From contig NZ_JACDRR010000023.1 of NCBI RefSeq assembly GCF_013449375.1, forward strand, positions 1 to 64,000: 64,000 nucleotides of DNA, in the 5' to 3' direction. Made by a program: the position numbers and the translations under genes. Source of the DNA: Pectobacterium sp. CFBP8739. GTDB lineage: Bacteria > Pseudomonadota > Gammaproteobacteria > Enterobacterales > Enterobacteriaceae. The notes under the pieces were generated by a model, which was not told the DNA's origin, ran no database searches, and was given only the letters and a program-made list of their open reading frames with translations. Below, one piece after another: positions 33,022 through 44,179 of the stretch (position 1 is the stretch's first letter; each line of letters begins with the position of its first letter).

Positions 33022-34038
33022 ATGAAGAAAAAACTATTGGCCGGACTCATCGCCTTGTCTTTGATTCCCTCCCTCGCCAGCGCGACAGAGCAACAACTCA
33101 ATTACCCAGCGGGTCATGCTGACGCCAATATCATCCCATTTCCTGACAACCAACTTCAGACGGCTCAGGCAGACTTGTGGCAAGTTATTACGAAAGATAC
33201 CACCTTGATCGAAGGCCCTGCATTTGATACCCACGGCAACCTCTACCTGACCGACCTTTATCATGGGCAAGTCGTCAAAGTGGATAACCATAATAACGTT
33301 TCTATTGTCCACAGCAGTAAAGAATACGCACCTTGCTCAATCGCCATCACACAAGATGGGAAACTGGTGGTCGCCGCCGTCGCGTTTGATGGCAGCAAAG
33401 GGATGATTTTTTCAATGAATGCGGATGGCAGTGACATCCAAACCCTTGTTAATACGGATAAAGGCTTCCGCCCCAACGACATGGTGTTTGATAAAAATGG
33501 TGGGTTTTATTTTACTGATGCAAGCGGTAATAGCGGTGATCCGGCCGGAGGCGTTTACTATGTTTCCCCTGACTTTAAAACCGTGACGCCCATCCTTAAA
33601 AACTTGAGTGGCGGTAATGGCATCGCACTGTCACCCGATGGTAAAACCCTTTGGGTCGTTGAATTTTCTGCGGGCGTGTTACATCGCTTACTGATGCAGG
33701 ATGCCACCCATATTCGTGCCTTTGGTGAAAACGTGGCCTATCGCTTCAACGGCCTGGTTGCAGACTCAATGAAAGCCGATAGCGACGGCAATCTTTATAT
33801 TGCCCTGCATGGACAAGGGCGGGTGATTGTTCTCAACCAAAATGCCGTTCCCATCGGCCAAATCACCCTCGCTGGGCGAGACCAGGGCCACTATTTGCGC
33901 TCCACAAATTTGGCCTTCAAACCGGGAACCCGGGAAGTTTATATCACCTCAAGTAATGATGAAGATCTAAAAACCGGTAGTGCCGTATTTAAGGCCTATG
34001 GTTTTGCTCCGGCAATAAACGATTACTGGAAAAAGTAA
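33022..34038 (+). CDS. Exported SMP-30/gluconolactonase-like protein
   Basis: 338-residue beta-propeller protein of the SMP-30/LRE family. A signal peptide (MKKKLLAGLIALSLIPSLAS, cut after ASA) sends it to the periplasm. EGPAFDTHGNLYLTDLYHG, PNDMVFDKNGGFYFTDASG and NGIALSPDGKTLWVVEFSAG are propeller repeats carrying the metal ligands expected for the family. The ATG at 33022 gives a clean signal peptide; an earlier in-frame start would bury it. It may hydrolyse a sugar lactone. Divergent AraC regulator upstream, hairpin terminator downstream. Confidence 0.85.
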   Translation: MKKKLLAGLIALSLIPSLASATEQQLNYPAGHADANIIPFPDNQLQTAQADLWQVITKDTTLIEGPAFDTHGNLYLTDLYHGQVVKVDNHNNVSIVHSSKEYAPCSIAITQDGKLVVAAVAFDGSKGMIFSMNADGSDIQTLVNTDKGFRPNDMVFDKNGGFYFTDASGNSGDPAGGVYYVSPDFKTVTPILKNLSGGNGIALSPDGKTLWVVEFSAGVLHRLLMQDATHIRAFGENVAYRFNGLVADSMKADSDGNLYIALHGQGRVIVLNQNAVPIGQITLAGRDQGHYLRSTNLAFKPGTREVYITSSNDEDLKTGSAVFKAYGFAPAINDYWKK

Positions 34039-34074
34039 AAGCACGGCTTCGGGATTACGATTCCTGATCGGTAT

Positions 34075-34114
34075 AAAATGGGCGTTTCCGTGCGACGGAA
34101 CGCCCATTTTCAGT
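34075..34114 (+). terminator. Terminator after the SMP-30 gene
   Basis: A long stem, AAAATGGGCGTTTCCG paired with CGGAACGCCCATTTT (one bulged T), 5-base loop, ending in a short T-run. Confidence 0.8.
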
Positions 34115-34130
34115 TATTGCGCCACTTCTG

Positions 34131-34253
34131 TTATTGCACCAATGTAGAGGCCATCTTGATTTTAGCGTCTACCGACATCCTAACGGTTCCATCCACCGCA
34201 CGAAAAGCAATCGGCCCAGAACTATCCCCGAGCCGATTTTTAAGCGTTACTTT
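34131..34253 (-). pseudogene. Unrecognised 40-codon C-terminal-like fragment
   Basis: An open frame just downstream of qorB on the same strand reads SSGPIAFRAVDGTVRMSVDA and ends KMASTLVQ-stop. It has no start codon in a sensible place and looks like the tail of a longer protein. No family was recognised, and it may be chance. Confidence 0.25.
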
Positions 34254-34260
34254 TTAAAGG

Positions 34261-35112
34261 TTATTTCAACGTCGCTTTCACCACCGCTGACAACGGCGTG
34301 GTTGGGCGGCCAATCAAACGGCTCAGTTGCTTACCGCCATCGAACAGCCCACCTTTGGATGCGCCAGTGTCCGAATCCGCAATAATCTGCGCGAAACCCT
34401 CAGGTAGCCCGGCTGAAACCAGCGCGGCGGCAAACTCCGCTTCGGACAGATTTTGATAACCGATATTTTTTCCAGACTGTTTGCTGACTTCCGTCGCCAG
34501 CTCTGCCAGCGTGTAAGGCTCGTCGCCAGCCAGTTCATAAACCTTGCCTGCCTGCCCTTCCTGCGTCAGTACCGCGACCGCAGCGGCGGCGAAGTCTTCA
34601 CGGGTTGCAGAGGTAATTTTGCCTTCGCCCGCGCTACCGATAAACACACCGTGTTCTAGCGCCGCAGGGATGCTGGCAGCATAGTTTTCGGTATACCAGC
34701 CGTTGCGCAGCAGAACATGTGGTAGACCAGAGGCTTTCAGAAACGCTTCAGTCTCACGGTGTTCCGTTGCCAGCGCCAGAGGCGATCTATCAGCATGCAA
34801 CAGGCTGGTATATGCCACCAGTTTCACACCCGCTTTTACCGCAGCTTCAATAACATTGCGGTGTTGTGCCGCACGCTGACCGACTTCGCTAGAAGAGATC
34901 AGCAGTACCTTATCGACACCTTGCAGAGCGGAAGACAGCGCTTCTGGCTGGTTATAATCTGCCGCTCTCACCTGCACGCCTTTTGCCGATAAATCGGCAA
35001 CTTTATTGACATCACGCACCAGCGCCACGATGTCGTTCGCCGGAACCTTCTCTAACAGTTGTGCGATAACCAAACGGCCCAGTTGGCCGGATGCACCAGT
35101 AATAGCAATCAT
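34261..35112 (-). CDS. qorB: NAD(P)H:quinone oxidoreductase QorB (NmrA-like)
   Basis: 283-residue atypical short-chain dehydrogenase of the NmrA group, E. coli YtfG/QOR2 type. The nucleotide-binding motif GASGQLGRLV is at the N-terminus; LISSSEVGQRAAQHRNVIEAA, YTSLLHADRSPLALA and LRNGWYTENYA match the family. It reduces quinones with NADPH. The start follows AAGGAG. It is divergent from an HxlR regulator (YtfH/QorR type), the same pairing as in E. coli, with a palindromic operator candidate between them. Confidence 0.93.
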   Translation of the reverse strand: MIAITGASGQLGRLVIAQLLEKVPANDIVALVRDVNKVADLSAKGVQVRAADYNQPEALSSALQGVDKVLLISSSEVGQRAAQHRNVIEAAVKAGVKLVAYTSLLHADRSPLALATEHRETEAFLKASGLPHVLLRNGWYTENYAASIPAALEHGVFIGSAGEGKITSATREDFAAAAVAVLTQEGQAGKVYELAGDEPYTLAELATEVSKQSGKNIGYQNLSEAEFAAALVSAGLPEGFAQIIADSDTGASKGGLFDGGKQLSRLIGRPTTPLSAVVKATLK

Positions 35113-35207
35113 CTCGAGCTCCTTTATTGACTGTCTTTATTAACCATCTTTTTTGTTAACCGTCTTTTGTTAACAAGAACTAGCTGGCATAATATCGGCA
35201 AAACTAA

Positions 35208-35231
35208 CTTTAAGTAAGTACATACATAAAG
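35208..35231. promoter_or_regulatory. 24-bp imperfect palindrome, candidate HxlR operator
   Basis: Centred on GTAC at 35218-35221. The outer arms CTTTA and TAAAG and the inner GTA and TAC blocks are mirrored, with 20 of 24 positions symmetric. It ends nine bases before the GTG start of the HxlR gene, where a bound dimer would block expression. Confidence 0.6.
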
Positions 35232-35240
35232 ATAAGTATA

Positions 35241-35633
35241 GTGAGTCAATCTAAAACGCCTATCGATTTATTGCCGCCCATTCTGCCAACTGGTGATGTC
35301 TTCGCTGAAAAATGTCCCTCTCGCCAGATACTTAACCACGTTACCAGCCGTTGGGGCGTACTGATTCTGATCGCATTACTGGATGATACACATCGTTTTA
35401 GTCAACTGCGTCGACGGATTGGCGGTGTGAGCGAGCGCATGCTGGCGCAGACTCTACAATGGTTGGAAAGTGATGGTTTTGTCCTGCGAACAGCCTATCC
35501 GGTTGTTCCGCCACATGTTGAGTATAGCCTCACCCCATTAGGCAAAGAGGTTGGCGTGCGGGTAAAAGAGCTGGCGATATGGGTCGAAGGGAATCTGGAT
35601 AAGATTATGGCGACGCAGCAGTCAGACGAATAA
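35241..35633 (+). CDS. ytfH: HxlR-family transcriptional regulator (YtfH/QorR-like)
   Basis: 130-residue winged-helix regulator. The conserved N-terminal cysteine (KCPSRQILNHVTSRWG), the recognition region FSQLRRRIGGVSERMLAQTL and the wing with VEYSLTPLG are present. In QorR-type proteins the N-terminal cysteine senses oxidants or quinones. The start is the GTG at 35241. It is divergent from qorB and very likely represses it. Confidence 0.9.
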   Translation: MSQSKTPIDLLPPILPTGDVFAEKCPSRQILNHVTSRWGVLILIALLDDTHRFSQLRRRIGGVSERMLAQTLQWLESDGFVLRTAYPVVPPHVEYSLTPLGKEVGVRVKELAIWVEGNLDKIMATQQSDE

Positions 35634-35655
35634 TCATCCATCTAACCATAATCAA

Positions 35656-35940
35656 TGCGCCCCCCTTATACAAATCATCAGTCTAACCGTTATTGGCGCA
35701 GGCGTAGGCTCCACCATGACGGCTACATCGAGCACCATTATGCAGGTTGCGCCAGCATCAAAAGCGGGTATGGTGGCGTCGACCGAAGAGGTGTCCTATG
35801 AACTAGGGGGCGCAACGGGCGTGGCGCTGATGGGCAGCTTGCTGTCTTTCGCTTATTCTGCAACGTTTATGCTGCCCGCGGCCTTCGTCTGGACAACTCG
35901 CCATAATAAACAGCATCGTCATCAGGCCGCTGACCTATAG
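35656..35940 (+). pseudogene. C-terminal fragment of an SmvA/QacA-like MFS efflux pump
   Basis: The frame reads LTVIGAGVGSTMTATSSTIM, then VASTEEVSYELGGATGVALMGSLL, split here across two segments, and ends about 75 residues after its first Met. This matches only the last quarter of a 14-helix DHA2-type exporter. There is no N-terminal part upstream; the HxlR gene ends 20 bp before. It is a decayed remnant, probably of an exporter once controlled by the adjacent regulator. Confidence 0.7.
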
Positions 35941-35965
35941 CACCGCTAACGCATCGGTTCAGACA

Positions 35966-35996
35966 ATAAAAAACGCCGTTCAATCAAAAACGGCGT
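35966..35996 (-). terminator. Terminator of the three-lipoprotein operon
   Basis: 9-bp stem AACGCCGTT / AACGGCGTT (35972-35980 and 35988-35996) with a T-run on the minus strand, about 60 bp after the DUF799 stop. Confidence 0.8.
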
Positions 35997-36056
35997 TGAT
36001 GATGTAGCGACGTCTGACACTATAACGACGTACTGCAAGCTAACGATGTACTAAAC

Positions 36057-36716
36057 TTAGTAGGTTTCTTTACCGTATTGCAATGAGCGAGGCCCGTACA
36101 GCATCCCGCGTGGATGGCCCGCCGCCAGCAGACGCGTGCTGGTCACGCCAGCAACATCGTGGCCTTTGTCGGAGATCGTGTCCGCAATCTGGTTCACCGC
36201 AGCCTGCACCAGAATACCGATGATGCCGCCATTAGCATTTGATTGCTGTTCGTTGCTGGACGCCGTTGCGCTTCCGCTCCACAACAGTTTTCCGGTACGC
36301 AGATCCACCAGACGCGCATCCGCAGAAACGCGGGTTTCGCTATTAATCACGATGTATGACGTGCCGTACTCTTTTACGTCCAGATACAGCGCAGCATCAG
36401 CACCAAAGATTTGATGCAGCTTCGTCGTACTCAGCGCATGAATATCCGCCGCGGTCGATAGACCATTCTGTTTGAACGTTTCGTCTACGACAGCGACAGG
36501 CAAGACGTAATAACCTGATTCCGCCAGCGGGTAGGTAACTTGTGAAAGCAGGCTATAGCTCGCTTTCACATCCGGCGAATGGTTAACCGGCGGCAATACC
36601 AGAATGGACTTAGGCTTGCTTTGCTTAAATGCCGTGTAGTCATAAGGCACGGGTTTAGCACAGCCGGTCAGCACCAGCGCAAAAACCAGACCACATAATC
36701 CTAAGAAACGATTCAT
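36057..36716 (-). CDS. DUF799 (GNA1162-like) lipoprotein
   Basis: 219-residue lipoprotein with lipobox LVLTGC (Cys19). The mature part matches the GNA1162/DUF799 family, with KSILVLPPVNHSPDVKASYS and DARLVDLRTGKLLWSG. The family is probably an outer-membrane or periplasmic assembly factor with a TolB-N-like fold. It overlaps the DUF4810 gene by four bases (ATGA) and is the last gene of CsgG-DUF4810-DUF799. Confidence 0.88.
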   Translation of the reverse strand: MNRFLGLCGLVFALVLTGCAKPVPYDYTAFKQSKPKSILVLPPVNHSPDVKASYSLLSQVTYPLAESGYYVLPVAVVDETFKQNGLSTAADIHALSTTKLHQIFGADAALYLDVKEYGTSYIVINSETRVSADARLVDLRTGKLLWSGSATASSNEQQSNANGGIIGILVQAAVNQIADTISDKGHDVAGVTSTRLLAAGHPRGMLYGPRSLQYGKETY

Positions 36717-37072
36717 TTAATGCTCCCTTTATTTTTACTCAACAGGAAGTCCATAAAAGGTGCTGATTCAGGGAATTTCGCTTTTTCAGTTTCAAACTGT
36801 TGGCGAGCTTCGCTATCACGGCCAGTGTTGGCGTACAGCAACCCAAGTTGAGCATAGAGTCCCGGCGGGACAGGTTTATTGGCGGCTTTCGCTTTTTCGA
36901 TCGATTCATTCAAAGCAAGAATCTGCTGCTCTGGACCGACTTTATCTTGTTGATAGTAATCGTAAAGTGCCGGCTGATATTTGTCCCAGCTATAAATCGT
37001 TTTTGGCTGAGACGCACAGCCAGCTAATACTGTCGCAGCCAGTAGCAGGACAATTTTCTTATGAGATAACAT
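36713..37072 (-). CDS. DUF4810 lipoprotein
   Basis: 119-residue lipoprotein with lipobox VLAGC (Cys19). The family block YSWDKYQPALYDYYQ follows, then a short helical part resembling a tetratricopeptide pair (GLYAQLGLLYANTGRDSEA). It starts 18 bp after the CsgG-family gene and overlaps the next. It probably forms a complex with its two neighbours. Confidence 0.88.
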   Translation of the reverse strand: MLSHKKIVLLLAATVLAGCASQPKTIYSWDKYQPALYDYYQQDKVGPEQQILALNESIEKAKAANKPVPPGLYAQLGLLYANTGRDSEARQQFETEKAKFPESAPFMDFLLSKNKGSIK

Positions 37073-37090
37073 GGTTATATTCCTATTCCC

Positions 37091-37762
37091 TTAGTTCGCT
37101 GGGCGCCAGGCACCGCTTTCAATTCCTGCAACCAGATTATTAACGGCCTCACGAATCGCCAAATCCAGCACTTTGCCGTTCAGCGTCGAGTCATAGCTAG
37201 CCGTGCCGCCAAAACCGATAATTTCACGGTTGGACAAGGTGTACTCACCCGCGCCCTGTACGGAATACACCACTTCAGACGTTTGCACGTTCACGATGTT
37301 CAACGTGGTTTTTGCGTAAGCAACCTGTGTTTTACCACGGCCTAGGATGCCCCACAGTTGATGGTCACCTACTTCTTTGCGACCAAACTCGGTCACATCG
37401 CCGGTAACAACATAGGTAGCGCCTTTCAGCGTCTGCGTTTGCCCTTTAATACCCGCTTCTGCTTTCAGCTCTTCCATATTGGTGCGATCCAACACGTTAA
37501 AGCGGCCACTCTGCTGAAGATGGCTAACAAGAATGGTCTTGGATTGATTACCTAAGCGGTCAACACCATCAGAAAAAATACCGTTCATGTAGTTAGAGCG
37601 GTTTTCAAATTTTCCGACGGAAATCGGGCTGCGAACGCCCTGATAAGGCGTACTGTAAGAAGTCACTTTTTGTGCTTCTACGGTACGGGAAGACTCTGTG
37701 GCACATCCGCTCAATAATGCAGCTGACATGAATACAGAACAAAGAACGACTTTTTTATTCAT
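37091..37762 (-). CDS. CsgG-family lipoprotein
   Basis: 223-residue lipoprotein with lipobox LLSGC near residue 18. It contains the CsgG/HfaB fold core (SPISVGKFENRSNY, QSKTILVSHLQQSGRFNVLDR, YVVTGDVTEFG, TTLNIVNVQTSEVVYS). CsgG itself is the curli secretion pore, but this protein is not beside curli genes and belongs to the group found with DUF4810 and DUF799. The ATG at 37762 gives the lipoprotein signal; an earlier in-frame start adds seven residues. Confidence 0.88.
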   Translation of the reverse strand: MNKKVVLCSVFMSAALLSGCATESSRTVEAQKVTSYSTPYQGVRSPISVGKFENRSNYMNGIFSDGVDRLGNQSKTILVSHLQQSGRFNVLDRTNMEELKAEAGIKGQTQTLKGATYVVTGDVTEFGRKEVGDHQLWGILGRGKTQVAYAKTTLNIVNVQTSEVVYSVQGAGEYTLSNREIIGFGGTASYDSTLNGKVLDLAIREAVNNLVAGIESGAWRPAN

Positions 37763-40747
<2,985 letters not shown>

Positions 40748-40936
40748 AACAGACTGGAAGGTGGCGAACAGGGAAGGATCGCCACAAAACATACGATGCA
40801 GAAAATTCGGTTTACCTAATTAATAATTATCGCCGATTTATCCATCGATTTTTCTTTAGTTCACATATTAGTCTGATAATATGCATGGGTAATGCTGGAT
40901 AGGTTCCCATCTTTTATCACGATCACGGAGTGAACA

Positions 40937-41680
40937 ATGACCTGCCATTTTGTCAGGTGGACAAGCACGGAAGCGCTTCCTGACTTACAAAGACTGCCCG
41001 ATAGGCTCATCTCATCAACACAAGGTTTTTCAGCCAAACGCCGCGAGCGTTATCTGAAAAGTCGCGTGCTGCTGGCAGAGATGATGTTCTATTTTTTCGG
41101 CTATCCATTGTTACCCACATTGCTGGAGTCCCCTGAAGGACGCCCTTATTTTGCCGATCCCAACATGCCCAATTTCAGCATCGGCTATGCGGGCAATACC
41201 ATCGCTATCCTATTGAGCGAAGAAGGGAGCGTGGGCATGGATATCGAAATCGTTCATGTCAGGCCAACAAATCAGGCTGTTCCACAGATGCAGGCGCAGA
41301 CGCAGGCCGAACAGGCGTGGATCAATGCGCAGCGCGATCCGCTGGAAGCAGCAACGCAGCTCTGCACCATTCGCCAGTCATTGATGAAAATCCCTGGCGT
41401 AAACAGCAATCCTCCCAATAACCTGAAACTCCACCCCGCCTCTGGCAGGCTGCGTTCAACCTGTACCCCCGCCGTAGAAGTGATGAGCGATGTTGATGAT
41501 TATCTTGCTTGGGCCTGCGCCCATATTCCTACACTTAACCGATTGATCATGTGGAAATATACATCGGCATCGGGTATGAGAAAATCGGGAGAAATTCTAC
41601 AGCAGCAGCGCCAGTCTTTGCGCTATATGAAATTAACCAGTCATGCGATAGAAAAAGCCATCTCTACCGCCTCACTGTAG
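40937..41680 (+). CDS. 4'-phosphopantetheinyl transferase superfamily protein, atypical
   Basis: 247-residue protein resembling AcpT/Sfp-type transferases, which attach phosphopantetheine to carrier proteins. The metal-binding motif GMDIE (D102, E104) and the upstream NFSIGYAGN are present. In the third motif, normally W-x-x-KE(A/S)-x-x-K, the sequence is CTIRQSLMK, so the expected catalytic Glu is Gln147; this may weaken activity. The ATG at 40937 has a GGAG nearby. Aryl polyene carrier proteins would be a logical substrate, but the APE cluster is about 14 kb away. Confidence 0.65.
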   Translation: MTCHFVRWTSTEALPDLQRLPDRLISSTQGFSAKRRERYLKSRVLLAEMMFYFFGYPLLPTLLESPEGRPYFADPNMPNFSIGYAGNTIAILLSEEGSVGMDIEIVHVRPTNQAVPQMQAQTQAEQAWINAQRDPLEAATQLCTIRQSLMKIPGVNSNPPNNLKLHPASGRLRSTCTPAVEVMSDVDDYLAWACAHIPTLNRLIMWKYTSASGMRKSGEILQQQRQSLRYMKLTSHAIEKAISTASL

Positions 41681-41703
41681 CCAGCCGCCGCGACACAGGC
41701 TGA

Positions 41704-41726
41704 GGCTCTGGGAAAGCCCCAGAGCC
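41704..41726. terminator. Hairpin between convergent PPTase-like gene and adeP
   Basis: 9-bp stem GGCTCTGGG / CCCAGAGCC with a 5-base loop lies between the two stop codons. No T-run on either side, so termination strength is uncertain. Confidence 0.5.
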
Positions 41727-41735
41727 ACGAACGGA

Positions 41736-43073
41736 TTAATGCGCGTCGATAAACACGATTTTCAGCAGGAACAACAGCGCAACCACAACCACACATGGGC
41801 TGATTTCACGCCAGCGTCCCGTCGCCAACTTCATCACACAGTAAGAAATGAAACCCAGCGCGATCCCTTCGGTAATCGAGAAGCTGAACGGCATCATCAC
41901 CGCGGTAATAAAGGCTGGAACGGCTTCCGTCAGGTCATCCCACTTCACACGCGCCAGGCTGGACGTCATCAGTACGCCCACGTAAATCAGTGCGCCCGCG
42001 GCCGCATAGGCAGGCACCATACCTGCTAATGGTGACAGGAAGATGACCAGCAAGAACAGCAGACCCACGATGACAGCGGTCAGGCCAGTGCGTCCACCAA
42101 CGGATACGCCAGAGGAGCTTTCAATATACGCTGTAACGGAGGAGGTTCCGATAAATGAACCGGCCACAGAGCTAACGCTATCAACATACAGCGCCTGCTT
42201 CATACGCGGGAACTTACCGCGCGCATCGACCAGGCCGGCTTTATCCGTCACACCAATCAGCGTACCGGAGGAGTCAAACAGGTTAACCAGCATGAAGGAG
42301 AAAATAATGCCAGACATCCCGAGGTTCAGCGCCCCCGCCAGATCAACCTGACCCACCACAGACGTTACGCTTGGCGGCATGGAGAACACGCCAGAAAACT
42401 TCACATCACCCAGCAGCAGGCCAATCGAGGTAGTCACGACGATGGAGATCAGCACTGCGGCGTGAATATTGCGTGAAGCCAGCGCCACAATAATGAAAAA
42501 GCCCAGCGCCCCCAGCAGCACGCTGTGTGACGTCAGGTTGCCAATGGTCACCAGTGTTTCAGGATTAGGAACGATGATGCCAGCATTTTTCAGGCCCATC
42601 ATGGCAATGAACAGCCCGATACCGCTGGCGATACCCAAACGCAGGCTAAGTGGGATATTGGCGATCATCCAATAGCGAATCTGGAAGATAGTCAGCAACA
42701 GGAAACCGATTGCGCCCCAGAAAATAGCACCCATCGCAACTTGCCACGGCAGGCCCATCGCGCCCACAACAACAAACGCGAAAAACGCATTCAGACCCAT
42801 TGCTGGAGCCAGCGCCACAGGCAGGTTCGCCAGCAACCCCATCAAAATACTACCGAATGCGGCAATCAGACAGGTGGTCACAAAGACCGCTTTGGTATCC
42901 ATCCCCGCCGCGCCCAGAATCTGCGGGTTAACAAAAACGATATAGACCATCGTCAAAAACGTCGTGAAACCGGCAATCGTTTCCGTACGTGCTGTCGTAC
43001 CGTGTTGTTTAAGTTTAAACACACGCTCCAGCAGGCCCTGCTCGGTAGCAAGACCAGGTTGTGATTTATTCAT
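41736..43073 (-). CDS. adeP: Adenine permease AdeP (NCS2/AzgA family)
   Basis: Inner-membrane proton-coupled purine permease of 445 residues with about 12-14 hydrophobic segments. It matches E. coli AdeP (PurP/YieG) nearly throughout: GTTARTETIAGFTTFLTMVY, LAPAMGLNAFFAFVVV, FDSSGTLIGVTDKAGL and TSSVTAYIESSSGVSVGGRT. The ATG at 43073 (MNKSQ) is preferred. It is divergent from yieH, the same neighbour as in E. coli. It probably brings in adenine and may connect functionally with aegA. Confidence 0.95.
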   Translation of the reverse strand: MNKSQPGLATEQGLLERVFKLKQHGTTARTETIAGFTTFLTMVYIVFVNPQILGAAGMDTKAVFVTTCLIAAFGSILMGLLANLPVALAPAMGLNAFFAFVVVGAMGLPWQVAMGAIFWGAIGFLLLTIFQIRYWMIANIPLSLRLGIASGIGLFIAMMGLKNAGIIVPNPETLVTIGNLTSHSVLLGALGFFIIVALASRNIHAAVLISIVVTTSIGLLLGDVKFSGVFSMPPSVTSVVGQVDLAGALNLGMSGIIFSFMLVNLFDSSGTLIGVTDKAGLVDARGKFPRMKQALYVDSVSSVAGSFIGTSSVTAYIESSSGVSVGGRTGLTAVIVGLLFLLVIFLSPLAGMVPAYAAAGALIYVGVLMTSSLARVKWDDLTEAVPAFITAVMMPFSFSITEGIALGFISYCVMKLATGRWREISPCVVVVALLFLLKIVFIDAH

Positions 43074-43416
43074 GAGTAACAATCCAAAGAAGGGAATAAC
43101 TGTCGTCGGGTATCCTATAACAAAACGCTGTGTTTTTACGTTGATCCCACGTTTTTTTTCATCGAATAAGAAGAACCTATTAACGTCATCGTTTTCTCTC
43201 GGTTAACGCCCCCTGATTTTACGCAAGATAGCGCTAAAAATGGCTTTCTAGGTCGCAATATTGGGTCAATTGGTTAAAGTAAGGAACGTTTTCTCATTCT
43301 GATCGTTTAAGAACCGAGACACTGGGGCGACCACAGTGCGAGGTGTCCCTACGGGAACCTCATCACCGTGTTTCCCCTAAAGCTATACTTAAACACTTCA
43401 TCGATAAGGATTGGTC
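43074..43416. repeat. adeP-yieH gap with a structured element at about 43315-43378
   Basis: The divergent control region of adeP and yieH. Between about 43315 and 43378 there are nested short stems: CACTG...CAGTG, then GAGGT with TCCC-TAC-GGGA and ACCTC. The compact folded shape suggests a dispersed palindromic repeat or a structured 5' leader of yieH. No gene was seen. Confidence 0.4.
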
Positions 43417-44085
43417 ATGCCCCGTATTGAATGCGTCTTCTTCGACTGTGATGGCACGCTGGTTGATAGCGAAGTGCTGTGTTGCCAGGCTTATGTGAAT
43501 ATCTTCATCCCATACGGGGTGAACTTATCGCTGGAGGAGGTGATAAAAACCTACAAGGGCGTGAAGCTGTACGAAATTATTTCCCGTATCAGCCAGCAGC
43601 ACGGCTTAACCGTATCGGTAGAAGATGCGGAGCGTCATTTCCGGCAAGAGGTGAAACGGCTGTTCGATGAATCCCTGCAACCTATCGAAGGCGCACGTGA
43701 GTTAGCGCAGTCCATTACCGTTCCGATGGCTGTGGTTTCTAACGGACCGGTCAGTAAGATGCAGCATTCGCTCGGCCTGACGCACATGCTCGATCTGTTT
43801 GGCGACCATCTTTATAGCGGTTACGATCTGAAAAAGTGGAAGCCCGACCCAGCAGTGCTGTATCACGCCGCCGAGCAGCTACAGCTTCCGATTGAGCACT
43901 GCATTCTGGTTGAAGATTCCGCCGCTGGCGTACAGGCTGGCATCGCGGCGGGCATTCCAGTGTTCTATTACTGTGCCGATCCCCACAACCAGCCGATTCA
44001 TCATCCGCTGGTCACGATGTTCGACGATATGCGTGAACTACCGCAAATCTGGCGCGAAAAAGGCTGGAGTATCACCGCACAATAA
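43417..44085 (+). CDS. yieH: HAD-family phosphatase YieH
   Basis: 222-residue haloacid-dehalogenase-type phosphatase. Motif I FFDCDGTLVDSE holds the nucleophilic Asp, motif II is VVSNGP, the Lys of motif III is in WKPDP, and motif IV is VEDSAAGVQAG. It is close to E. coli YieH, reported to act on 6-phosphogluconate and similar substrates. The ATG at 43417 gives MPRIECVFFDCDG. It is divergent from adeP. Confidence 0.93.
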   Translation: MPRIECVFFDCDGTLVDSEVLCCQAYVNIFIPYGVNLSLEEVIKTYKGVKLYEIISRISQQHGLTVSVEDAERHFRQEVKRLFDESLQPIEGARELAQSITVPMAVVSNGPVSKMQHSLGLTHMLDLFGDHLYSGYDLKKWKPDPAVLYHAAEQLQLPIEHCILVEDSAAGVQAGIAAGIPVFYYCADPHNQPIHHPLVTMFDDMRELPQIWREKGWSITAQ

Positions 44086-44179
44086 CCGCATTTCAAACTT
44101 ATGTCATACCACCATCAAATCTATTTACGGAACGAAAACGGTGGTAATGGAATAGAAGAGTAAAGCGTTTGCGCCATGG

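Noticed and set aside
34134-34385. 83-codon plus-strand frame between the lactonase gene and qorB
   Set aside because: Crosses the qorB 3' end in antisense and contains no family features.
37091-37762. CsgG-family gene as part of a curli operon
   Set aside because: No csgA, csgB, csgD, csgE or csgF is nearby; the partners are DUF4810 and DUF799 lipoproteins, a different conserved set.
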